A stretch of 64,000 nucleotides of DNA from Strix aluco (taxonomy: Eukaryota; Chordata; Aves; Strigiformes; Strigidae), in contig NC_133931.1 of the NCBI RefSeq assembly GCF_031877795.1, positions 26,410,264 through 26,474,263 of the forward strand, written 5' to 3'. The notes below the pieces were generated by a model. The model was given only the letters and a program-made list of their open reading frames with translations, was not told the DNA's origin and did not search any database. This document shows positions 40,001 through 49,367 of the stretch, piece after piece (positions within the stretch are counted from its first letter, which is position 1; every line of letters starts with the position of its first letter). The position numbers were made by a program, and so were the translations under genes.

Positions 40001-43000
40001 TGTAGTGTGGTGTTGGGAAGCCACATGTCCCTGACCCCATTAGACCTTCAGTGATAAGAGTTCTGCCAGAAATCTTCCCACCCCTGTGAACTAGAAATTC
40101 ATTCTTTCTTGTGTCCAAGTGCCATTAATCAATCTTGTGTGGCTAAGGATTAGGTTAAAGGTTTGTCAAGTATAGCTATGGTGTGGTTGCTTCCATATAG
40201 TGCATGGTGTAGCAAATACAGGGTCTGGAGCATTCTTCCGCTTCTTTTGGTCACCAATAAATAGCAAGTGAAAGTTCGTTTACTAGATGCCTCAAACCAG
40301 GTAGCTACATCAAATATATAAAGAGGAGAGGTTTGGTTTTGGTGTTTGAAAATTATTATTTTTCTTCCTTTTGCTTTATCCTCTGTCAGCTACAGCCACT
40401 TTCTGCATCAGAAGAATAGAGAAAAATGCTGTATGAAGCAGAGCTGAATGACAGGCTTGTGCCACATGTCAGGGAGCAGCCAGGGAGTGAAGCACCTCCC
40501 TGGTAGCCCAGAACATCAGAGGAGCTGAATGTGCGGAGAAAATGTCACTATATTGATCCATTACTTCTGCTTTGTTTTGTTTTCTGTTAATTCCACACTA
40601 CTCCCTTATTCAAGCTCACGTATGAGGAGCACTGGGGACTGTGACAACGCAGCAAGCTGAGGCTGCTGACGCCAACGAAGGTGGGAGGGAAAAACATACG
40701 TCTAAGTGAGAGAAGAATTTGGCCCAGTGTCACCTTTTGATTTGATACAATCAAGGAAAACTAAAATACTGTTGCTGAGAGTGCCAGCTTTTAACTAACT
40801 GCCCAATTACAGGACACTGTATTAGAATTTATGTTAATACCTAATTCTGGATTTCACCTCTTTTTTTTCCTTTGCCTGTCATCTTGAAATGTATCTCCCT
40901 TAACACCTGGCCACTCTGGAAATACATGTCCCTGTAGTCAACACGAACAGGGAATGCAGAGGTAATGTCAAATGATTTCTGCAAATATGAACTTCTTGAA
41001 AGTTTAATTTTTGTAAAAGTTCATGTCTTTGAGACATTTGTAAGCCAGTGATGTAGATAATTTATTCAGGCTTGCTGAGTGCACTATTTTTCTATACTCT
41101 CAGTTAAATACTGTGAATGAAGGTTGCCATAGTTACAGCTGAGTTCAGAAATTAGCTCTGTTATATTGTAATTCTAGTTTCTTATCTCCTCCTCTTTCTA
41201 TGGTACAATGAAAGACCCGTTTCCATCTCTGTAATTAACCATGATGCAAAAGATCTTGCTCATTCATTTAAAAATGCTTCAGCAAATGTGGGAGGAGGGA
41301 CATTTTCCATTCTCTTGTTTTAACCAAAACCAGTGAGTGACAAGGTACTTCCTGCACCCAGTCGGCATACCTTCTGTGCATAATTTCAGCTTAGTCCTTG
41401 AAATTTATTTTGGCATTTTAATTCATTGCAAAAATATACACCATAAAATAAACAGGTACACCCACAACTTCCTTTTATAAGGGATATATTGCATGTAAAA
41501 ACCTGCATTACATTGGCATTTATTTTGAAAAAAAAGATCCCAACATGACTGGAGTCAGCAGGTCTTAATATTGGCTTCTGTGTGGTTTAGATTGAAACTT
41601 AAAATGGTGGCTGGTAAGCAGGAATCATCAATGACTTCATGCAATATCTACTGAAAAGCGAATGCCTTCTCCTCTAGATGAGGAACAAGGTGTCTGTCTT
41701 GCCGTCAGAACAACTTGTCTCCATAAGCTGTTTGCTAACACATGAAAAATGACACGTGAATGATCAGTAATGATTCAGGAGCTTTTTCAGGCTCCTGGGT
41801 CATTACAAAGCAGATTGGGAGCCGGGTCATACCGCCCTGCAGGCGAGGGCTTGGCACATCTGGGTCTGCCCCGTGCTCACTGGTGAGAGCAACAGCTGCT
41901 CTGGGCCAGGCGGCCACTTCTCAGGGGTCCAAGCGGGCAGCAGGGCAGCGGATCAGCAATACAGCTGCAATAATAAATCCTCACCATGCTCCTGCCTTCT
42001 GCTACCTGCATTTCTCACCCACAGCCCAGCCCCCTTCCTTGTGCTGGCTCTCACGCTTTGTGGACCCTTTGCCAGGACAGTGTAACTCCCAAAGCTAGAA
42101 ATAGAGAACTATTAATTTTTTTTCTCATTGCGTTAGATACTGCTGTTTCAGTGAGTTGAATCTGCCCAGAGAGGGGTCAGAGGGCTGTGCGGGGAGTGAT
42201 TGACTTCCAGGAAGAAGCAAGGGGGAGCGAGGGAAGCAGGTCTGCCTCTCCTCTTGGCTCCACTCTATCATCAAGCTTTGCCTTTTGAACTTAAAGTTGG
42301 GTGTTTCCATAGGATTTGTTAAAGAATCAGCATCTCTTCTCTAATACAATAGTGAGAATAAATATGCTTTATTCTCTGGAAAAGGTGGACGGGAGGGCAC
42401 ATCCACAGCAGCCGGGGCAGGCATGGCCAACCCTTGTCCTCTGAACATTTTCCTGGAATTTTTTTCCTGGACAGGAATAAGGCATGTGTGTAATTACAGA
42501 AGAGATCCACTGGCCATTTGGGACAGACCACCATAAACTGACATGAACAGGGTTTTGCTTTGAACATGGTATTTGATGCAACACTGGCATTTACCATGCT
42601 TTAATATTAAAATCAAGCTCTCTGAGATTACATGCATGTCACATCTACACAGTGGACATAATGAAATATACGTTTCATACCCATAGTGAAATAAATCTTC
42701 GGTTTACTTGCAGCCCGTGAACTGTGATGGCATGTGCTTGGCTGAGCACTGCTGCTGACGGATCGCTGTGCAAGGATGCCTTACGCTGGGGGCTGAGCCA
42801 CTTGGTGAGTCACTGGAGTAGAACGCACGGTAGAAAAGCTCATTTCCCCAGTTACTCAGAGGTAAAATATTTTTGGATGCACGCCCGGTTTGTGCTAGGA
42901 ATATTAAGGCTGTTTCTGTTTTTCTGATAAAGTTCAGTTAAAGGAGAGAGAGAGATCTCATTGCTGCAGTTAACACTGAATTCTCTCGGCCTACAGCTGA

Positions 43001-45334
43001 GTTTTCCTTTCCAAATCATTTTGCACAGCTCTGTCTGAAACATGCCTTGAAACGGTATGGTCAGCTTCTGTATCGAACACAGAGGACTGCATTTACTCTT
43101 TCATCTTTCCTTTATATTTAATCCCCCGTAGCAAACTAGCATTGAGCCCTTATCTGAAACATGGACCATAGGAAATCTGTAATTTTTCAAGCCTTGATTA
43201 GAACATGAAAAGTCATATGATAAAAAAGAGATTTTAAATGAATAAATCCACTTTTATCTCAGTTAAAGCTATCTGAGTTCTTAAAATAATGAGTGTAATT
43301 AAAACCATGTTTTTAATGAAAACCAAAGCAGTGGAAGGAGTGCCCAAATTTTCCTGTAGTGAAAACCTGATGAGGCCAAGAGTGAAGGAGCGCTGGAGCT
43401 GGGGGTCAGCCAGTAAAACAGGGCATGTTCTGAACTCTGGTGTCTGAACACAGTGCTGATCAGCTCTCATGACATCTGGATGTGAGCAGCTGAGTGCAGA
43501 ACTTCCTCTGCCAGCAGCAGACACGGCAAAAGCAGACAACCAAAGAGAGAGAAGTGAAGGATTGATCAGTCATGTGTCTCCAAGTTCAGTAAGTCCATGT
43601 CTATCAGGGTGGGAAAAGGATGGGCCATTTCCCAAGTCAAATTGTTTGTCTCTCCATTTATTGAATTCTAACCTCTTCTAAACATTTTATTTCTTGTGCC
43701 CATTCTGTTTCTGAGGGGGTGGCAGCCTGGTCACGGAGGGCAGCAAGGTCATCTGAGCTGCATATAGTTCTGATGGACCAAAAAAAGACACCATGCTGAA
43801 CACGGTGAGAATTTCTGGCCATTTCTGCTGGAGGCACAATACTACAGCCTTGTTGGCACATGCTTTTAATGCACTAAAGCAACAAAGTGGTCTGGTAATC
43901 AAGTAATGGTAGGGAAAATAGGGTAATCAGGCAAGGATATATTTGACATCAGAAGGCACCAAGCCTCAGTGGTGACAAGGGGAAACCTTTTCTCCCCATC
44001 GAGCCCCTCATCTTTTCTCATGTTCTCTTGTCTGTTGTACCCCATGTCACTTACTCCTTTTACTTTCCACAAGCAAAAGAAATGAGATGTATTTAATGCC
44101 TTTCCTCAAATTCTGCCAGAGCTATGGCAATTCTCTGCTTTCGGCTCAGGGTCTGCCACCCTTTGCAGCTGGTGTTCCTTTGCTCCACTCTGCATCAGGT
44201 GATGCTAAACCAGACCTTTGGAGGAACATGTCAGTGTCTGATGTGTTTGTTAATGCGGAATTCAAGCTGGTGCTTATAACTAAGCGAACACTTAACCACA
44301 GATAATCAACCAGAAACAGCAATGGAAGCTGGAGAGAAGTTATTATAAGTGTGTGCCTTGTCCCTTTTTGGGCTGGGAAGTGTGTCTGTCAGAGCTAGGT
44401 ATCTGCAGTTCTGCAGAATGCCCCTGAATGTCACCTTCAGTGTGAGTCCTGCAGGCTGGGTTTCTCTGAGCTGCGGGTGCTCAGTGCTGGTAAGGCATCT
44501 GAACAGCTCAGTGTGGGAAAGGAAATGAGGGCTGTGGGCTTGTCACCTTGTACAAAAAGCCCTTGGACTGTGCAGAGTAGCCTTTGCTCCCTCCAGCAAT
44601 GTTAAATGACCTACCCAATTGGACATCCAGTCTTGCCCTGGGTGGTGGAAGGAAAAGTCTATCCAGAAGAAGAGACTTGTAGCCGCAGACGAAGCAGTAC
44701 ATCTCTTGGTCTGCCCTATCTCTGGATCTCATAAAGGCAATTTCACTCTGGCATATGTAAGAGAAGCAACACCTGTCATTACGACACCTTGGAAATCATC
44801 ATCAAATAGCTCTTATAAACATCAAACACAGGAGAGATAAGCACCTGGGTAAAAGAACAAATTGTGTGCCCTCAATACCGTGAAGCCAGCACTGAGGGAA
44901 ATATATTTCCCATAAGAAATCCACAGGAAAACCTTCAGTTCCTGCAACAAGTGAGAGGAAAGGATGGAGAGTTACAAAGCCCAATCACTTTCCTTTCCCA
45001 GGGGTGGGAGGATGGGTGTTGGGTTTGTTCTTCACAGACCACAAAGCAGATGTCCAATTTCAAAATGAAGTTTGGATAGTATGAGACCTGAATAGAAATC
45101 CTGGGGTTTAGGTTGGTTGTTTAGAGCTTGGTGTTCCTGTAAACCTTTTTTTTCCGGGAATTTCCTTTTGCACTATCCAAGTCCTCTTCAGTGTGTCCAG
45201 GCTCCTTGTTTCCTGGGCATGGGCATGGGAACCTTAATGTCCTTGGTGTGAAATGGTATTCTCCAGGATGCCAGGCTTTGTCCTGTGCTGCAGGGAGCTG
45301 TAAGCCCTGTTCCTCCTAGGCATTTCCAGGCTTC
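34056..45334. other. Gene-free intergenic spacer
   Basis: No exon, RNA gene or clear transposon was recognised in about 11 kb. A 26-bp A-rich run at 39,604-39,629 is the most obvious simple feature. It lacks a recognisable retroposed body on its left side. Open frames such as the 107-residue one from 35,505 have no family I know. Confidence 0.45.
39604..39629. repeat. Poly-A run
   Basis: Seventeen A, one G and eight A in a row. It could be the tail of an old retroposed copy, but the DNA to its left resembles no gene or SINE I recognise and no target duplication was seen. Confidence 0.8.
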
Positions 45335-45339
45335 CCAGC
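45335..45339. repeat. Target-site duplication, left copy (CCAGC)
   Basis: The five bases before the 5' LTR are identical to the five after the 3' LTR (49363-49367). This shows that both LTR ends are complete and that the element inserted as one unit. Confidence 0.9.
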
Positions 45340-45877
45340 TGTGGCAGGTGCATCCACCCAATGAAAGCAGAGCTTCTTGGCTACTGAGGTGTGGCAGCTC
45401 CTGGCTGCCTTTGTTCTCAGGGCTTCGCGGTAGTTGGGGCCTTTGGCCAATGGGAGCTGCTATTGACTACAGGTCAGATTTGGCCTGAGTATAAATGGAG
45501 TCCCCTGGGGAGCCATTTGGAGCTTGTCCCCTGGAGCAGCACACTGCGGTCGAGGACTCTCCCCTTGGGTCAGGACACTGCCCAAGGAAACTCCTCAAGG
45601 TGCCTTGGGTCGGATGCTGCCCTGAGAAGGTCTTTGAGGTTGAGAGCCCTCACTTGTCAGGTGAGTGATAAAGCGTTTTGGGTTGCCCTTAAACCCTATA
45701 GAGTTCTTTGTTATGGGTTTTGGGTTGCCGTTAAACCCTAGAAAGTTGTTCTGTTCTCCTCTCACAGACATTTGGACCTGTAATTTACAGAGAGCTAGTT
45801 AACTGTGTTAATAATAATAAATTTTTAATTTTTTTATTTTTTGGTGGTTGGTTGTTTATTTGAGAGCCTCCGTAACA
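45340..45877 (+). repeat. 5' LTR of the endogenous retrovirus (538 bp)
   Basis: Bounded by TGT...ACA. It shows a CCAAT box (near 45,450), a TATAAA (45490-45495) and an AATAAA (45816-45821), so U3, R and U5 are in the expected order. A tandem pair of about 40-bp units (TTTTGGGTTGCC, a base, TTAAACCCTA) lies at about 45,677-45,745. It is about 60 bp longer than the 3' LTR, mostly from a segment at about 45,627-45,684 that contains a perfect splice donor. Confidence 0.95.
45661..45767 (+). promoter_or_regulatory. Possible small intron inside the 5' LTR
   Basis: CAG then GTGAGT at 45658-45666 is a perfect donor. TGTTCTCCTCTCACAG ending at 45767 is a strong acceptor with a pyrimidine tract. The 107-bp interval between them would be a minimal intron in the R-U5 part of the LTR. 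The donor could instead pair with an acceptor-like site at 48,407 (TTTTTTTGTTAG) to make a subgenomic message. Use of either is not shown. Confidence 0.35.
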
Positions 45878-45879
45878 AC

Positions 45880-45897
45880 TGGCGTAGTCAGCAGGAT
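45880..45897 (+). other. Primer-binding site, tRNA-Ser type
   Basis: TGGCGTAGTCAGCAGGAT lies two bases after the 5' LTR. It is complementary to the 3' end of vertebrate tRNA-Ser (AGA/UGA type), including CCA, with one mismatch in 18. The match is from knowledge of the tRNA-Ser sequence. Confidence 0.85.
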
Positions 45898-47230
45898 GTC
45901 GATAGAGGAGTTATTACAGAAATATAGTTGTGCCCCTTCTCCCCCAGATGTACAATGGGCGAAGGAGAGGTGGTTTGATCCCGTGGAAGTTGTGAGAAAG
46001 TTGGAACAAAGCCAGGGAAGTTGGTGGATAAGCGGAAGTGAAGGAAAAATGGGCGCCATTTTAGGTGCCTGCTTGATTCAGGCGCAGGATTACTTTGTAG
46101 TAGTGGAGAAAGAGAATTTAGAGGAGCGGTTGGAAATCGATCATTTAAAGACAGAATTATTACAAGAAAGAGAGAGAAGGTGGTTATTAGAAAAAAAAAT
46201 TGAAATTATGCTGGCACGAGCAAAAAAGCCTCCTAGCGTGCTCAGATTCGAAAGTTAATTACCAGTGTAGATCTTGAGGAGTGGGATGGAGATATTTGGG
46301 GAGAGTCTGATGAAAGTGGCTCGGAGGAAATAGAGGAATTGGAGGAAAGACACGTGCGACCTCTCATTAAAACAGAAAGGCATACAGGTCCACAAGGTGG
46401 GAACCCCCGAACCATGGTCCGTACAACCCCCTAGATAGGACCCGAGCTTAGTGAACTTCAGGTTAAATATTTGTATAAACCGGGTGAAACTGAAACCGAG
46501 TATTTGTGGAAAGTTTCTTTAACCGGGGGGGATTAAATTTTGTTGAGTGATGATGAGACGGGAGGTTTCTGGGGTCCCGGAGTGTTTTTAAGTGATGGAC
46601 CAGCGGGTAACCAGTTGATATCATCTCAAGTGGCTTACTGGGCTGGGGTGTGGACCCTAAGGAGAGGGGGGAACCTGTTACCATTAAAGTAAAGGGACTG
46701 TCGGAGGGAGTACAAAAGGCGGCTGGCATTCAGGTGATGCGGAATACTGCTTGCCATGCCGGTGGATCCCAGCCACCTTAGAGCTCTTATTAGAGGGCTC
46801 CCGGATGCCTTAAAGATCCATGTCCAGTCCCTCAGAGAAAGTGTGCAAAGAGCTATTGAATGCAACCAGCGAAACCCCTCCAACCCTCATGTGCACGTGT
46901 TAACGTGGGCAGAAGTGTTACATGATCTGGTTACTTATGGGCGAGAGATGGGCTGGACTGACCCGGGTGGGGGTGAAGATGGAAGCCGGAGGGTTCGGCA
47001 AGTCAGTCGGAAACCCCCCCCCCCAGCAGCCTCCTGGCAGAGAGTTAAGGGATAAGTCAGGTCGATTTTACGATTCAGGAAGGAATCATCTTTGGCGGAA
47101 GGCGTTGGCACTGGGGGTACCCCGGGCAATATTACATGGGCAATCTACTGGTAACATCTCGAAGTTGGTGCAATTGCTGGACGGCAGAACTCGAGAACAA
47201 AGGAAAAATATTAGGGTTTGATGTTTTGGC
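45896..47230 (+). pseudogene. gag-like remnant of the endogenous retrovirus, broken
   Basis: An ATG at 45896 opens a 120-residue frame that ends at a TAA at 46256-46258. Its second half is a Glu/Lys/Arg-rich heptad-like helix that probably forms a coiled coil, a known feature of some Gag N termini. From about 46,252 a different frame continues with an acidic stretch. It then runs through in-frame stops near 46,432, 46,534 and 46,687 to a Leu-rich part at 46,756-47,010. Another frame change occurs at a C11 run (47014-47024). The last part (to about 47,220) is basic. No zinc knuckle was seen. Gag is assigned by position and composition, because no sequence family was recognised. It is non-functional. 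Confidence 0.6.
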
Positions 47231-47479
47231 AGGTAAACAGTGGTGTTTGCCAGACAGCAGTGTGGAGTTTTGGAGTTAGGGGGACAGAAATTACCTGTGT
47301 CTCTCAATATCCATTGCCAACTGCTGCCAAACCAGGGTATTTTTGAGGTGATTCATGATACTGAAAAAAGGTTATAAATCGTACACATTCCCCTTAGAAT
47401 TCTCCGGTGTGACCAATCCCCAAACCAAACAAAAGGTGGCAATTAACAGCCGATTATGGGCGGCTGAATGCCCATCCAG

Positions 47480-48360
47480 GCCTTTTGTCAGCTGCAGGGC
47501 CTGGCTGGGCTGGGCGTGCCCTGCAGGAGCCTCCCGCCATGTCTGGGACCAGTTCTTTGTGGTTCCTTTGTCAGAAGCAGAGATGGCTTTGCTCCCGTGT
47601 GGGAGGGCGGGCAGTTTACATTTGCATGTCCTGTCTGGGGATATAGGCACTCGCAGACAATTGCTTGCTATGCACTGGCTCAAAAGCTCGCTAAAACCAC
47701 TCCCGGAGTAGGGGTTAAGAGCTCTGGAACACCCCCCCACACCCCCTCCTGTGGGAGTCGGACAATGAGAAACTGCGAGGAAGCCCTATGTGCAGTGACA
47801 TCATTATTGCCACCCAGGGCAGATGATAGAGAAGGAAACACCCAAATCAATTTAATCAGGTAACAGGAGCCACTTTACTGCCGGGGTGGTCCGGGAGTGG
47901 GCACACAAGGCATCAAGTGGGTGTTTCATACACCGTATTACCCTCAAGCTAATGGCATGGTTGAGCAAATTACTGGCTTGATCAAGAGACATGCCAATGT
48001 TTCACGACATAACTGGGATATAAGGTTGGTACAAGCGGTTTTTATTGTTAATAAGCACTAGGGACATTATGTGAACCCAAAAGTACGAGCATTTTGTCCT
48101 ACGGGATTATCAGGTGATGATGCTCCTATATTTGACAATCATAAGGGCCAATTCCCCCTGAAAATATACGCAGGCCAACCTGTCATGGTGAAGTTGCTCT
48201 CAGCTAGCATTGTGCCTATGACCTTGGTAAAATCTAGGGGGTTTGCACACCCCATACTATCCTCAGGCTAATGGGCATTGTCGACATGCTTGGGAAGCCT
48301 TAGGGAAAGATGGAAGAACTCACCATATTAGTGCCCAATAGATAATTACTAATTTTTAAC
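47480..48360 (+). pseudogene. pol remnant: integrase core pieces, frameshifted
   Basis: At 47,868-47,908 a SHFTAGVVREW stretch matches the part of the retroviral integrase core after the second catalytic Asp. A one-base shift near 47,909 leads into a second frame with FHTPYYPQANG and a Glu at 47,963-47,965 in the position of the catalytic Glu. That frame ends at a TAG near 48,061. A frame from 48,071 resembles an integrase C-terminal domain. A second HTPYYPQANG motif occurs at 48246-48275. Text before 47,860 is only weakly integrase-like. Reverse transcriptase, RNase H and the first catalytic Asp could not be found, so most of pol has been lost. It is non-functional. Confidence 0.7.
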
Positions 48361-48885
48361 TTGAGGCCCGGGTTCTGATGTGAGGCCTGGTTCTGTTTTT
48401 TTGTTAGGATCTTGGAGGAACAGATGACTTCGACATCCTGCTTGGCCATGGGGATCCATATGGACAATCAAGACTTGGATGACAACGTGGTGGCAAATGA
48501 ATCTTGTGAAATTGGCAGCATTCAGAAGAATGTGATTGAACTTGGTGCTATTGTGTTAATGTCACTTTAGGTCAAAAAATGAAGAAAGTGGCAAGAGACT
48601 TGAGGCAATTGTTGCTATATTAAGCATTAATTGATTAATTGGATATGTTTGAATCTTCATTGTTAGAATGGTTAATCAGATTCCTTCAGTTTTGAGTTTA
48701 ATACACTGTATGGTTGGAGGGTTGTTTTTTTAAGATTTGATTGTATGATCATCTAGGGATGACAATCCACAATGAGTATGGAGACTCACCAGGACCGCAC
48801 TCCCTTTTAACCTTGGAGGCAAGAGGTGACTGCTGCACCACTTCAAGGAAACCAGCTGAATCATGACTGTAGTCACAGGGTGGAT
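48361..48885 (+). other. Unassigned 3' part of the endogenous retrovirus
   Basis: About 525 bp between the integrase remains and the 3' LTR. No envelope protein was recognised. An acceptor-like TTTTTTTGTTAG ends at 48407. No normal polypurine tract stands next to the 3' LTR: the adjoining bases are mixed, and the nearest purine-rich run is around 48,822-48,835, some 50 bp away. Confidence 0.5.
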
Positions 48886-49362
48886 TGTGGCAGGTGCATC
48901 CACCCAATGAAAGCAGAGCTTCTTGGCTGCTGAGGTGTGGCAGCTCCTGGCTGCCTTTGTTCTCAGGGCTTCGCGGTAGTTGGGGCCTTTGGCTAGTGGG
49001 AGCCGCTATTGACTACAGGTCAGATTTGGCCTGAGTATAAATGGAGTCCCCTGGGGAGCCATTTGGAGCTTGTCCCCTGGAGCAGCATGCTGCAGTCGAG
49101 GACTCTCCCCTTGGGTCAGGACACTGCCCAAGGAAACTCCTCGAGGTGCCTTGGGTCGAGACACTGCCCTGAGCTGCCATTAAACCCTAGGGAGTGGGGC
49201 TTTGTTCTGCGTTTTGGGTTGCTGTTAAACCCTAGAAAGTTGTTCTGTTCTCCTCTCACAGACATTCGAACCTGTAATTTACAGAGAGCTTGTTAACTGT
49301 GTTAATAATAATAATTTTTTTTTTTTTGGTGGTTGTTTGTTTATTTGAGAGCCTCCGTAACA
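48886..49362 (+). repeat. 3' LTR of the endogenous retrovirus (477 bp)
   Basis: Same ends and order as the 5' LTR, with TATAAA at 49036-49041. Relative to the 5' copy it lacks about 60 bp including the GTGAGT donor. CCAAT reads CTAGT, and the AATAAA region reads only AATAAT repeats. The acceptor-like CTCTCACAG is kept. Confidence 0.95.
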
Positions 49363-49367
49363 CCAGC
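49363..49367. repeat. Target-site duplication, right copy (CCAGC)
   Basis: Identical to 45335-45339. Confidence 0.9.

Larger units (their letters stand above)
45335..49367 (+). mobile_element. Endogenous retrovirus, two LTRs, internally deleted, class III (ERVL)-like
   Basis: The 4,023-bp element (45340-49362) has two direct LTRs that start TGTGGCAGG and end GTAACA. It is flanked on both sides by the 5-bp duplication CCAGC (45335-45339 and 49363-49367). A primer-binding site for tRNA-Ser follows the 5' LTR. The interior of about 3.0 kb holds gag-like and integrase-like remains with many stops and frameshifts. No reverse transcriptase, RNase H or clear envelope could be recognised. A 5-bp duplication and a tRNA-Ser primer both fit class III (ERVL/HERV-S-like) elements, so that class is my inference. 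By eye the first ~265 bp of the LTRs differ at about ten sites, mostly transitions. The insertion is therefore neither brand new nor very old. It cannot encode a working virus. Confidence 0.93.

Noticed and set aside
48408-48885. Envelope gene of the endogenous retrovirus
   Set aside because: Only short frames with hydrophobic bits. No cleavage site, fusion peptide or cysteine motif could be recognised.
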